Positions 31,785 through 39,455 of a stretch of 64,000 nucleotides of DNA are shown here, piece by piece (the stretch's first letter is position 1; each line of letters starts with the position of its first letter). A model generated the notes under the pieces. That model made no database searches. It had not been told where the DNA came from and saw nothing but the letters and a program-made list of their open reading frames with translations. Origin of the DNA: Albidovulum sediminis. Lineage in GTDB: Bacteria; Pseudomonadota; Alphaproteobacteria; Rhodobacterales; Rhodobacteraceae. The translations under genes were made by a program, and so were the position numbers. The DNA is taken from positions 372,001 through 436,000 of the forward strand of contig NZ_JAOCQF010000001.1 in the NCBI RefSeq assembly GCF_025380365.1, given 5' to 3'.

Positions 31785-34700
31785 ATGGCTGACAAGGATC
31801 CGCTCGAACTCGACATCACGCTGGCGCTGCAGAAGATCTTTGCCCAGACGGCGCGGATGGAACAGCGGTTCGCGCGGGCGAGCAAGAAGATGGAAAACGA
31901 CTTCCGCGCCGCGAACGCCAAGGCCGCCCGGTCCATGGACCAGGTGCAAGAGGCGATCGGGCGCACCGGGCGGAGCCTATCCGGTCTTCGCAACATCCTG
32001 ATCGGGGCGCTGTCGGCGCGCGAGATCGTGGCCTATGCCGACGCCTGGACGATAGCCGAGAACAAGATCGCAGCGGCGGCGCAGGTGGCGGGAATCTCCG
32101 CGCGCTCCCTGTCGGCGATCAACGACATCGCGACCGAGACCCGCGCCTCGATCGGATCGACGGCCGACCTCTACGCCAAGCTGCTGCAATCGACGAAGGG
32201 CGTGGCGAAGAGCGAGCAGGAGGTGGCCCGCGCCACCGCCATCGTCAACAAGGCCTTCAAGGCCGGTGGCGCCGCGGCGAGCGAACAGGCGGCGGGGATC
32301 CTGCAGCTGGCGCAGGCGCTCTCCTCCGGCGTCCTTCAGGGCGACGAGCTGCGCAGCCTGCGCGAGAACGCGCCGCTCCTGGCCAAGGCGATCGCGGACG
32401 CCTTCGGCGTAACCGTGGGCCAGCTGAAGGATCTGGGCGCCGAGGGCCAGCTGACGTCCGACAAGGTGTTCGGCGCGATCCTCGCCGCGCAGCCCGAGAT
32501 CGAGGCCGCGTTCGCGAAGACGAACGCCACCATCGGCGAGGGCTTCACCCGGCTCAGAAACGCGCTGACCGAATACATCGGCCGCGCCGACGACACGATC
32601 GGGGCGACCCGCAAGATCGCCGACGCGCTGACCTTCCTCGCCGACAACATCGACGGGGTGGTGACGGCCGCGACGATCCTGGGCGCGTCCTTCCTCGGTC
32701 GCGGGCTGACGCCGCTCCTGGCAAGCCTGGTCCCGCTCCTGGGCGGCGCCACGGCGGCGCTGGCGGGCCTCTCGGCCGGCGCGCGCGCCACCGCCGTGGG
32801 CATGACCGCGCTCCGGGGTGCGATCGGCCTCCTGGGCGGGCCTGTGGGCGCCACGCTGGTCGCGCTGACGGCGCTGCCTCTGATGGTCCAGACATCTAGC
32901 GAGAAGGTGGCCGGCATGGCGCAGGCGTCTCGTGACGCGGTGACGGCGCTCGACGCCTACGCCACCGCGTCGCAGCGCGCGACCGACGAGCAGGAGAAGC
33001 TTGGCGGGCAGGTTTCGACCACGACGCTGGAAATCCTGGAGCAGAGCAGGACGCAGTTGAAAGAGGCGCTGCGTGCCCTGAAGGAATCGGCCGGGTCAAC
33101 GCTTTCCGACCTGAAGGGGCAGGGCCTGTTCGATTTGGACAACCTGACACAGGTGGCCGACGACATCCGGCGCGCAATCAACCTCGACCCGCTCGGCAAC
33201 GACTTCCTCGCCGGGATCGAGGAGGGGCTGCGCGGCCTGCGGCAGGGCACCGGGGACGCAACGGCAATCGCGGATCAGATGGCCCGCCTTGCGACTATCG
33301 GCGACGAGGTGCTGCCCTTCGTGGAGCGGTTCACTGCGGCGCTGGCGGCTGGCGACCAGGGCGCGCTGGCACAGGTGCAGGGCGAGCTGGTGCGCCTGGC
33401 CGAGACGCTGGGCGGCTTCGAGGCCGAACTGGCGGCGGTGCAGGCGGCCGCGAGCGACGAGGCGCGGGTGGCGGCTTTTAAGGCGCTGCGCGACCGCATC
33501 CTCGAAGCGGCGCAGGCGGGCGATGTTCTGCGCCAGACCCAGATCGCCGCGATCCGCGAGCAACTGGCGGCCTACGGGTTGCAGAAGACGCAGATCGACG
33601 CGATCGAGGCCGCCTTGGTCGGGAACAACGAACAGGTTCAGAAGATCAGGGATCGCCTGAACGAAGGCGCCGACGCGGCGGGCGAGCTTGGCGCCGCGGC
33701 GGGCCAGATCGACTTCTCAAACGGCGCCGCCACGGCTGGCGCCATGGCCGATCAGCTGCGCCGGGCGGTCAATGCCGCGATGGACCTGCGCACGCAAAGC
33801 ATTCAGGGCGTCGAGCGGGCGCGCATCGAGTACGAGTTCCGGGACGATCCGGTCCGGAAGGCTGCTGAACTTGCGGCTGCCGACTTCGACAGAAAATCGC
33901 CGGTTCCGCCCGGTGCTGACAGCACGGTCCTGAATTTCCGCGAAGCGCAGCGCCGCGCGACGATCGCCAACGCTGCCGAAGAGGAAAGGTATCGGCAGAA
34001 GATCATCGCTTCGAATGAAGCCCTACGCAGCCGCGGTGGTGGCGGTGGTGGTGGTTCCACGACCGAGGATCGCCCGTTCTTCGAGGTCAGCCAGGAACAG
34101 ATCGACCGGCTGAACGCGCAGATCGCGGCGATCGGCCAGACGGCAGGCAGGACGGCTGAGCTCTACGCCAAGACCGAGATGCTGAACGAAGCGAAGCGCC
34201 GCGGCCTCGACCTGGACGCGGTGCAGGCCGAGACGGGCAAGACCTTGCGCCAGGAGATCGACGCGCAGGCCGCGACGATCGGGCGGCTGGTTGACAAGAA
34301 AGATGAGCTGGCGGAGCGCTCGCAGTTCGTCAACGGGCTGATGCAGGACTTCCGGCAGGGTCTAGTTGACGCCATCGTGGACGGGGAAAGCTTCATCGGC
34401 ACGCTGGAAGGGATCGCCCGGGCGCTGGCCAAGGCGCTCCTGCAGGCGGCGCTCTTCGGCGAGGGGCCGTTCGCGACACTCTGGGGCGGCATCAAGGGCG
34501 TCGGGCTTCTCACTGGCTGGGACAAGGGCGGATACACCGGCCCTGGCGGCAAGCACGATCCGGCCGGCATCGTGCACCGCGGCGAGTACGTCTTTTCCGC
34601 CGACGCGGTGAAGCGGATCGGGGTGCCGAACCTGGACGCCATGCACCGCCGGCTGAAGGGGTTCAGGGAAGGGGGCTTCGTCGGGTCGGCGCCCGCGGTG

Positions 34701-34850
34701 CCGATGGCCCAGGCGGCGCCGGTGACGGTTGCGCCGGTGGTCAAGGTCGTTGTCCTCGACGACAAGCGCAAGCTCGGTGAGTTCCTGCAATCGGCCGAGG
34801 GCGAGCGCGCGGTGATCGCGGCGCTCCGGAAGAACAGGGACGCGCTTTGA
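31785..34850 (+). CDS. Tail tape-measure protein
   Basis: This 1021-residue protein has a tape-measure N-terminal domain at about residues 60-260 (LSAREIVAYADAWTIAENKI, then RASIGSTADLYAKLLQSTKGVAKSEQEV and GVLQGDELRSLRENAPLLAKAIADAFGV). Hydrophobic segments lie around 290-370, long coiled-coil and Ala-rich helical stretches follow, and the C-terminus has the motif HDPAGIVHRGEYVFSADAVKRIG. The length would fit a tail of roughly 150 nm if the usual 1.5 angstrom per residue rule holds. No other tail gene accompanies it, which is unusual. Confidence 0.88.
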   Translation: MADKDPLELDITLALQKIFAQTARMEQRFARASKKMENDFRAANAKAARSMDQVQEAIGRTGRSLSGLRNILIGALSAREIVAYADAWTIAENKIAAAAQVAGISARSLSAINDIATETRASIGSTADLYAKLLQSTKGVAKSEQEVARATAIVNKAFKAGGAAASEQAAGILQLAQALSSGVLQGDELRSLRENAPLLAKAIADAFGVTVGQLKDLGAEGQLTSDKVFGAILAAQPEIEAAFAKTNATIGEGFTRLRNALTEYIGRADDTIGATRKIADALTFLADNIDGVVTAATILGASFLGRGLTPLLASLVPLLGGATAALAGLSAGARATAVGMTALRGAIGLLGGPVGATLVALTALPLMVQTSSEKVAGMAQASRDAVTALDAYATASQRATDEQEKLGGQVSTTTLEILEQSRTQLKEALRALKESAGSTLSDLKGQGLFDLDNLTQVADDIRRAINLDPLGNDFLAGIEEGLRGLRQGTGDATAIADQMARLATIGDEVLPFVERFTAALAAGDQGALAQVQGELVRLAETLGGFEAELAAVQAAASDEARVAAFKALRDRILEAAQAGDVLRQTQIAAIREQLAAYGLQKTQIDAIEAALVGNNEQVQKIRDRLNEGADAAGELGAAAGQIDFSNGAATAGAMADQLRRAVNAAMDLRTQSIQGVERARIEYEFRDDPVRKAAELAAADFDRKSPVPPGADSTVLNFREAQRRATIANAAEEERYRQKIIASNEALRSRGGGGGGGSTTEDRPFFEVSQEQIDRLNAQIAAIGQTAGRTAELYAKTEMLNEAKRRGLDLDAVQAETGKTLRQEIDAQAATIGRLVDKKDELAERSQFVNGLMQDFRQGLVDAIVDGESFIGTLEGIARALAKALLQAALFGEGPFATLWGGIKGVGLLTGWDKGGYTGPGGKHDPAGIVHRGEYVFSADAVKRIGVPNLDAMHRRLKGFREGGFVGSAPAVPMAQAAPVTVAPVVKVVVLDDKRKLGEFLQSAEGERAVIAALRKNRDAL

Positions 34851-34872
34851 TGTTTTCAGGCGCCGCGCCCGA

Positions 34873-35061
34873 TCAGCCCTTAGCGGCTTCGATGAGTTGC
34901 CGAATGAACTCCGGGCGCGAAGGCGCAGGATCGAGCTTGGCGCGCTCGGCATCAACCCATGCGAGGAGGTCAGGCTGTAGGCGAACGCCGATCAAGGTGC
35001 CAAGCCCTGTAGCAGGGCGGCCCCGCCGCTTTTCCGTTATCGTTTTTTCTTGCTCGGTCAT
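34873..35061 (-). CDS. Small ribbon-helix-helix type protein, 62 aa
   Basis: The protein has 62 residues: a basic N-terminus with an AT-hook-like KRRGRPATG, then a strand-helix-helix pattern (LIGVRLQPDLLAWVDAERAKLDPAPSRPEFIRQLIEAAKG) typical of CopG/Arc regulators. It is one of the few minus-strand genes of the element, facing the tape-measure gene, and could repress the left or right gene block. The ribosome site is weak. Confidence 0.65.
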   Translation of the reverse strand: MTEQEKTITEKRRGRPATGLGTLIGVRLQPDLLAWVDAERAKLDPAPSRPEFIRQLIEAAKG

Positions 35062-35150
35062 CGCGTTTCATGTTATCGGAAAAGCGGACCGAACGAAAGC
35101 GGCAACTCTCGCTCGATCCTCACCGAAACCCGATCCAGAGGAGATCGCGA

Positions 35151-35330
35151 ATGGCTACGCAGTGCCATAACACCCCCGGCTTGCCCGGAGAAACCCCCTT
35201 GAATCGACAAGCCGCTTCGCCTGCTTCGGAGATCGAAGCGGAGTTCGCCGCGCTCCTGCGGTCGATGACCCACGCGCAGTTCGGCCGGTTCCTGGACATG
35301 ATCGAGAAGGAGGGGGCAAATGCTCGCTAA
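35151..35330 (+). CDS. Hypothetical element protein, 59 aa
   Basis: The protein has 59 residues with a Pro/Gly/Ala-rich start and a helical end (SEIEAEFAALLRSMTHAQFGRFLDMIEKEGANAR). ATG at 35151 follows GGAG with good spacing, and its last codons overlap the start of the next gene. No family is recognised. Confidence 0.55.
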   Translation: MATQCHNTPGLPGETPLNRQAASPASEIEAEFAALLRSMTHAQFGRFLDMIEKEGANAR

Positions 35331-35604
35331 GCGCATCGACGGACAAGCCGACTTAAGCGCTTTCAAGACTGTCGAAGAGTACGTGGAGGCCAAACAGGCG
35401 GCGGCCCGCGAAGTCGCGGAGATCCTTCCCTTCTACCAGGAGCTTGGACAGGAAGAGAAGGAGTTGATGCTGGCCTATATGAAGGCCGCGGCTGCAGACC
35501 ACGGGCGGGGTGTGGAGATCCTGAGGGAGTTCTTTCGGGAACTGATCCGGCGCCGGCGCGCGGCTGGCGAGGTTTACGATCTGCCGCCGAATTGGCCGGA
35601 GTGA
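35320..35604 (+). CDS. Hypothetical element protein, 94 aa
   Basis: The protein has 94 residues and is strongly helical and charged (SAFKTVEEYVEAKQAAAREVAEILPFYQELGQEEKELMLAYMKAAAADHG). ATG at 35320 has GGAGGGG upstream and lies inside the previous gene. It may be a small regulatory or accessory factor; no family is recognised. Confidence 0.6.
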   Translation: MLAKRIDGQADLSAFKTVEEYVEAKQAAAREVAEILPFYQELGQEEKELMLAYMKAAAADHGRGVEILREFFRELIRRRRAAGEVYDLPPNWPE

Positions 35605-35617
35605 TCGGCGCGTTAAT

Positions 35618-35660
35618 CGTGAGACTTGACACGGAATGAGAAACCGTGGAAAGTCTCACG
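35618..35660. promoter_or_regulatory. 43-bp dyad with TTGACA in one arm, before the MerR-like gene
   Basis: Outer arms CGTGAGACTT (35618-35627) and AAGTCTCACG (35651-35660) are perfectly complementary; inner arms CACGG (35630-35634) and CCGTG (35644-35648) extend the symmetry around a 9-nt centre. TTGACA at 35626-35631 is a good -35 element within the dyad. The next gene starts 20 bp downstream. The simplest reading is an operator for the regulator it precedes; an RNA hairpin is the alternative. Confidence 0.6.
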
Positions 35661-35679
35661 ATACAAACGGGGCGTGCAG

Positions 35680-36249
35680 ATGAAATACACAGTCAAAGCG
35701 ATCGACCGCGAGTTCACCCCTGCAGAGGCTGCGCAGATTTCTGGCGCCTCTAACGATGTCCAGCGGGATTGGCGGCGGCGCGGTATTCTGCCGGAGCGCA
35801 AAGATAGCAAGCGCTCTTCGTTCAGCCTTACCGACGTGATCCGCATGACGGTGCTTCGCTCGCTCTCTCAAAGCGGAATCGGACTGGAGACCGCAGACAT
35901 AGCGGCTTCGCTCTCTGTGTTGCCGGTGATCTCCAGCTTGATGCTTTGGAAGGGCGCCGCGGCCTTCGAAGGGGACGAGCTTAGCGCTGCCGCTAGGCTG
36001 CGCATTCTTGACGGGCATGTGCGCGGCGCTTCGGATGAAGATCAGTTCGTTGTTCTTCCTTTGGGCGCCGCCGATAGCGCTGGAGTTCGGGTGAAGGATC
36101 TTCGTGACGCGGAGGGCGTGATGGGTAGGGCGGGCGCGTTCCAGGCGCTTGTGGTTGATCATCTTTCGCTGGCGCAACACATCATCAGGACAGCGCCCAT
36201 GCCGCTGGTCCGGTTCATCGTTGAAGTCACGGAGAACGGGGAAAGCTGA
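35680..36249 (+). CDS. MerR-like HTH regulator of the element
   Basis: The protein (189 aa from ATG 35680, GGGGCG upstream) has an N-terminal MerR-type winged helix (residues 8-60: FTPAEAAQISGASNDVQRDWRRRGILP, then FSLTDVIRMTVLRSLSQSGIG). A C-terminal region of unknown fold follows. In satellites and excisable islands such a gene often acts as master repressor or excision factor. The large dyad just upstream suggests autoregulation. A TTG at 35626 would extend the protein by 18 residues into the dyad and is less likely. Confidence 0.72.
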   Translation: MKYTVKAIDREFTPAEAAQISGASNDVQRDWRRRGILPERKDSKRSSFSLTDVIRMTVLRSLSQSGIGLETADIAASLSVLPVISSLMLWKGAAAFEGDELSAAARLRILDGHVRGASDEDQFVVLPLGAADSAGVRVKDLRDAEGVMGRAGAFQALVVDHLSLAQHIIRTAPMPLVRFIVEVTENGES

Positions 36250-36440
36250 TGTCTCGCCCTTCCGCCCCCTCTATGCCGACCGATAAGCAGATTCAAGACG
36301 CACACCGTACCGTTGCGGCGCTGCATCCTGGCGCCCGGATCGCGCGTGTGGGGCCGGAGGGCGTCACCTTCGAATATCCCGGCCAGGAGAGCGCCCCGGA
36401 TCACAGGTGGTCTGGTGTCCCGTTCAGTTCGGAGGGGTGA
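36249..36440 (+). CDS. Hypothetical element protein, 63 aa
   Basis: This small protein (63 aa) has a Ser/Pro-rich start and a beta-rich centre (ARIARVGPEGVTFEYPG). Its start overlaps the regulator stop (TGATG) and its stop overlaps the integrase start in the same way, so it is translationally coupled on both sides. It could be a small excisionase-like factor but shows no helix-turn-helix. Confidence 0.55.
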   Translation: MSRPSAPSMPTDKQIQDAHRTVAALHPGARIARVGPEGVTFEYPGQESAPDHRWSGVPFSSEG

Positions 36441-37441
36441 TGAGGAAGTATCCCTACCTTCGCTCCAAGCGCCGCCGGGGCCGCTGGTTTCATACCTACC
36501 GCCGGGGCGATCGGGAAATTTCCCTGGGCGTGCATGGTCTGCACCCGACCGACCCGCAAGTGATCGCCGCATGGGCAGCTGAGCATGCGCGGTGGGAGTT
36601 CTCGCCTCCCGACACCCCCACGCCTTCGCCGGAGACCTTCGCCTGGGGCGTGGATATCTACAAGGCAGGGCCGCATTGGCCGACGCTCAGCGCCGAGACG
36701 CGGAAGAACAGGGAAGCGATCCTGAGGCGCTACGTTCGCGCGCAGGGCGCCCGCCCTCTCCGCACCATCTCAACCGCCGACATCGAGGCGGCGCTTTCGG
36801 CCAAGGGTGGAAACGCAGCGGCAAACGAGCTGAAGGCCATCCGGCCCGTGTTCGCGCACCTGGCCAAGATCAAGTTCATCCCGCGCGACCCGACGCAGGG
36901 CATTGCGATCGAGCGGCCGAAGACGAAGGGCCATCCGACTGCCAGTTCGGCGGAGATCGCCAAGTTTCAGGAGCGGTGGCCGATCGGGACGCGTGAGCGT
37001 CTGATCTTCGACCTGGCGCTCTACACCGGCGCCGCGCGCGTGGATCTGGCGAGCCTGGGGCGGCGCAACATCGACGGGGGCATGATCATCTTCGAGCGCC
37101 ACAAGACCGGCGTGGAAACGATAGTGCCCCTCACACACGAGCTCCGGGCAGTGATCGCCAGGACGCCGGACATAGCCCCCGCTTTCGTCCTTACGAGCCG
37201 CGGGAAGCCTTATTCGAAGGAGAGCCTTGGAAACATCTTCAGGGACGCCGCAGCGGCGGCCGGGGTGAACTTTCGGCTCCACGGCCTTCGCAAGGCCTTC
37301 TGCGTCTATTGGGCTGAACAGGGCAGATCGACTCACCAGATCGCGACGATGGCGGGGCACCTGACCCTGAAGGAAGTGGAGCGCTACACCCGTGATGCCG
37401 ACCGCAAGCGGATGATCCAGCTACTTGTGGAGAGTTCATGA
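36440..37441 (+). CDS. int: Tyrosine recombinase (integrase)
   Basis: This 333-residue phage-type integrase has a basic N-terminal segment (RKYPYLRSKRRRGRWFHTYRR), a SAM-like core-binding domain (about 65-150) and a catalytic domain. Catalytic residues are visible: Arg in YTGAARVDLASLG, Lys-containing KTGVETIVPLT, the HGLRKAFC box (His-x-x-Arg), His in AGHLTLKEV and the nucleophile Tyr in ERYTRDAD. ATG at 36440 follows GGAGGGG. It sits 83 bp from attR, as expected for the enzyme that inserted the element into tRNA-Arg. Confidence 0.9.
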   Translation: MRKYPYLRSKRRRGRWFHTYRRGDREISLGVHGLHPTDPQVIAAWAAEHARWEFSPPDTPTPSPETFAWGVDIYKAGPHWPTLSAETRKNREAILRRYVRAQGARPLRTISTADIEAALSAKGGNAAANELKAIRPVFAHLAKIKFIPRDPTQGIAIERPKTKGHPTASSAEIAKFQERWPIGTRERLIFDLALYTGAARVDLASLGRRNIDGGMIIFERHKTGVETIVPLTHELRAVIARTPDIAPAFVLTSRGKPYSKESLGNIFRDAAAAAGVNFRLHGLRKAFCVYWAEQGRSTHQIATMAGHLTLKEVERYTRDADRKRMIQLLVESS

Positions 37442-37442
37442 A

Positions 37443-37473
37443 ACGGGACACACCCACCCAGAAACGGGACACG
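37443..37473 (+). repeat. Candidate integrase arm sites, right end
   Basis: ACGGGACACAC at 37443-37453 and ACGGGACACG at 37464-37473 are direct repeats 21 bp apart, both within a GAAACGGGACAC 12-mer. They lie between the integrase gene and attR and mirror the two copies near attL. Confidence 0.5.
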
Positions 37474-37524
37474 CTCTTGCAAGTAACTGTTATTGCGGGG
37501 GCAAATTTGCCGGGTTTGTGCAAA

Positions 37525-37542
37525 TGGCGATCCCGGGAGGAC
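37525..37542. repeat. attR: 18-bp direct repeat within tRNA-Arg
   Basis: This is the second copy of TGGCGATCCCGGGAGGAC, forming the 3' end of the intact tRNA-Arg gene. The strand exchange must have taken place within these 18 bases. Confidence 0.9.
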
Positions 37543-37601
37543 TCGAACCCCCGACCCGCTGCTTAGAAGGCAGCTGCTCTATCCAGCTGAGCTACGGGAC
37601 C
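37525..37601 (-). tRNA. tRNA-Arg(TCT)
   Basis: This 77-nt tRNA is on the minus strand with CCA encoded. GGTCCCG pairs with CGGGATC (one G-T pair), the D arm has GCTCAGCTGGATAGAGC, the anticodon stem-loop CTGCCTTCTAAGCAG gives anticodon TCT, and the T arm is GGGGGTTCGAGTCCTCC. The 3' end serves as attachment site for the element to its left and is fully restored. Confidence 0.95.
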
Positions 37602-37630
37602 GTGGCCCCCTTTTGCGACAGTCCGCGCCG

Positions 37631-38095
37631 TCACGCAAGCCGGAGCGTCATGAAGACGCTGGCGGGATCGGGGCCGTAGCCCTCGAACGGGGGGCATTCG
37701 ATGAACCCGGCCCGGGCGTAGAGCGCGCGTGCCGGCGCGAAGCCCGGCTGCGATCCGGTCTCGAGGCTGAGTTGCCGGATGCCCGAGGCCCGCGCCTCGG
37801 CCAGAAGGTGGTCAAGCATCGCCTGCGCCAGGCCGCGCCCGCGCTCTTCTGCCAGGATATGCATCGACTTGATTTCGGCGTGATCGCCCGTCAGGCGCTT
37901 CAGCGCGCCCATGCCGACGGGGCGGCCGTCCTCGTCCCGCATCACGAAGAAGGCGATCCCGGGCACGGCAAGAGCGGCGGCGTCCAGCATGTGGATGCTT
38001 TCGGGCGGCGTTTCGGCGTGCATGGCGGCGGTGTGCCGCTCCATCAGCAGCGCGAGGTCCGGCAAGGTCGGGCTTTCGCGACGGATCGCGGGCAT
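37631..38095 (-). CDS. GNAT-family N-acetyltransferase
   Basis: This 154-residue acetyltransferase has the acetyl-CoA motif A (MHILAEERGRGLAQAMLDHLLAEARASG) and motif B (LYARAGFIECPPFEGY), of the YbdL/ElaA-like small GNAT kind. It transfers an acetyl group to an unknown amine. ATG at 38093-38095 overlaps the stop of the upstream complex I gene by one base (TGATG), so it is coupled to that gene. Confidence 0.85.
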   Translation of the reverse strand: MPAIRRESPTLPDLALLMERHTAAMHAETPPESIHMLDAAALAVPGIAFFVMRDEDGRPVGMGALKRLTGDHAEIKSMHILAEERGRGLAQAMLDHLLAEARASGIRQLSLETGSQPGFAPARALYARAGFIECPPFEGYGPDPASVFMTLRLA

Positions 38096-38406
38096 CAGTG
38101 TGTCCAGGCGCCCTTGCGGTCGGTGGCGAAGTTCTCGCCATAGCCGCGCGGGCGGATATTGGGCGCGCGCTTGTGGGGCTCGGCCACGGTGTAGTCGATG
38201 CCGTGGTCGCGGGCATAGGCCTCGGCCGCCTCGCGGCTGTCGAAGCGGAGCCTGACCTGGCTTTGCGTGTCGGGCGATCCGGTCCAGCCCATCAGGGGGT
38301 CGATCTCGCGCGCCGCGGCGGGGGCGAATTCGAGGACCCAGACGCGGGTCTTTGCGGTGCCCGACTGCATCGCGTTGCGGGCCGGCTGATAGATGCGCGC
38401 GCGCAT
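38095..38406 (-). CDS. NDUFS4-like complex I accessory subunit (ETC_C1_NDUFA4 family)
   Basis: This 103-residue protein matches the bacterial homologue of the 18-kDa complex I subunit, found in alphaproteobacteria: [46 protein letters not shown], and the C-terminal [22 protein letters not shown]. It binds at the peripheral arm of NADH dehydrogenase. ATG at 38404-38406 follows GGAGG, and the Shine-Dalgarno region is tandemly duplicated. The open frame extends upstream without relation to the family. Confidence 0.9.
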   Translation of the reverse strand: MRARIYQPARNAMQSGTAKTRVWVLEFAPAAAREIDPLMGWTGSPDTQSQVRLRFDSREAAEAYARDHGIDYTVAEPHKRAPNIRPRGYGENFATDRKGAWTH

Positions 38407-38407
38407 G

Positions 38408-38429
38408 GGAACCTCCGTGGAACCTCCGT
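38408..38429 (-). repeat. Tandem duplication of the Shine-Dalgarno region
   Basis: GGAACCTCCGT is repeated head to tail at 38408-38418 and 38419-38429. On the coding (minus) strand this gives two GGAGGTTCC blocks, the nearer one at correct spacing for the start codon at 38406. Confidence 0.75.
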
Positions 38430-38678
38430 GCTCTCGGCCCCTTATCGTGAAAGCGGCGGCCGCGCGCAAGGGGGGGCGCAAGTGGGACGGTGGGGGGGCG
38501 GTGTTGGGCGGCGCCCGCGCCGGCGCGATCACGGATCGGGCACTTTTCGCTCAATCGAACGTGCTGATTGCGTGAACGGGGACAGGTCTATCCTTCCCGA
38601 CATGTCCGACCGGACTCGTCACAAGACCGCACCAGTGGCACCGCGACCGGCGACGGACCTGATCAGGGGAGGAACTCC

Positions 38679-39455
38679 ATGACAAGACCCACCTTACCAG
38701 CGACACGCGCGGCCGCGCTGGCCCTGCTGTCGCTGGGCCTGTCCGGCACCGCCGCGCAGGCATTCTCCTACACCGATGTCCAGCTTCACTACGGCGACGG
38801 GTTCCGCCTTGGCCGCAACGGCATCGAGGAGACATCGCGCGCGGTCCTGACGCTCGAACACTTCTCCACCTTCGGATATGGCGACTTCTTCGCCTTCATC
38901 GATCTTTTCAACGATTTCGACGGGCCGGACACGAACACCGAAAGCGGCCACTACGGCGAAGCCTACCTGCATTTCAGCGGCAAGGCCTTCGGGCTGGGGC
39001 TTGGCGACGGGATCCTGCGCGACATCGGCGCGGACATCGGCATCAACCATGGCGACGACTTCGGCGTGGGGCTGATCGGTGCGCGGGCGGATTTCAACGT
39101 TCCCGGCTTCAATGTCCTCTCGCTCGGCCTCTATTCCTACAACAACTACCTCGACCCGTTCGACCGCGACCTCGATTCCACCTACCAGGTGACGATCGTC
39201 TGGAACGCGCCCTTCGAGATCGGCAACCAGAAGTTCACCGCGCAGGGCTTTGTCGATTTCATCGGCGACCAGGGGTCGGGGGTGGACGACCAGATCGTGT
39301 TTTCCCCGCAGCTGCGCTGGGATGTCGGCAACGCCCTTGGCCACGAGCCGGGCAAGTTCGACCTTGGCCTCGAATACACGCATTTCAACAACAAGTTCGG
39401 CGTGACCGGCGTTGATGACAACTCCCTCACCATCTTCGCCGCAATGAAGTTCTAG
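38679..39455 (+). CDS. Tsx-like outer membrane channel protein
   Basis: This 258-residue protein has a signal peptide (residues 1-26, cleavage after AQA). A 12-strand barrel-like pattern follows, and the C-terminus ends in Phe (LTIFAAMKF), as outer membrane proteins do. The start of the mature part (FSYTDVQLHYGDGFRLG) and the LEHFSTFGYGDFFAFIDLFNDFD and YTHFNNKFGV segments match nucleoside-specific Tsx/DUF5020 proteins. It may pass nucleosides across the outer membrane, complementing the importer at 7.4-13.3 kb. ATG at 38679 follows AGGGGAGG. Confidence 0.85.
   Translation: MTRPTLPATRAAALALLSLGLSGTAAQAFSYTDVQLHYGDGFRLGRNGIEETSRAVLTLEHFSTFGYGDFFAFIDLFNDFDGPDTNTESGHYGEAYLHFSGKAFGLGLGDGILRDIGADIGINHGDDFGVGLIGARADFNVPGFNVLSLGLYSYNNYLDPFDRDLDSTYQVTIVWNAPFEIGNQKFTAQGFVDFIGDQGSGVDDQIVFSPQLRWDVGNALGHEPGKFDLGLEYTHFNNKFGVTGVDDNSLTIFAAMKF

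Larger units (their letters stand above)
27056..37542. mobile_element. 10.5-kb integrative element in tRNA-Arg(TCT): candidate phage satellite or reduced prophage
   Basis: The 18-mer TGGCGATCCCGGGAGGAC occurs at 27056-27073 and again at 37525-37542, where it is the 3' end of tRNA-Arg. Between the copies lie a tyrosine integrase beside the tRNA, a MerR-like regulator, a RecA-like ATPase, about nine tiny genes and three virion genes (HK97 protease, capsid, tape measure). Most genes point toward the integrase, with start/stop overlaps. Terminase, portal, head-tail and tail fibre genes, lysis genes and a replication origin are not seen. The structural genes are full length. That supports a compact functional element, but a decayed prophage cannot be excluded. 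Confidence 0.85.

Noticed and set aside
29714-34850. Gene transfer agent cluster
   Set aside because: Rhodobacterales GTA clusters carry terminase, portal, protease, capsid and a full tail set and have no integrase or att repeats. Here only three virion genes lie within an integrase-bounded element.
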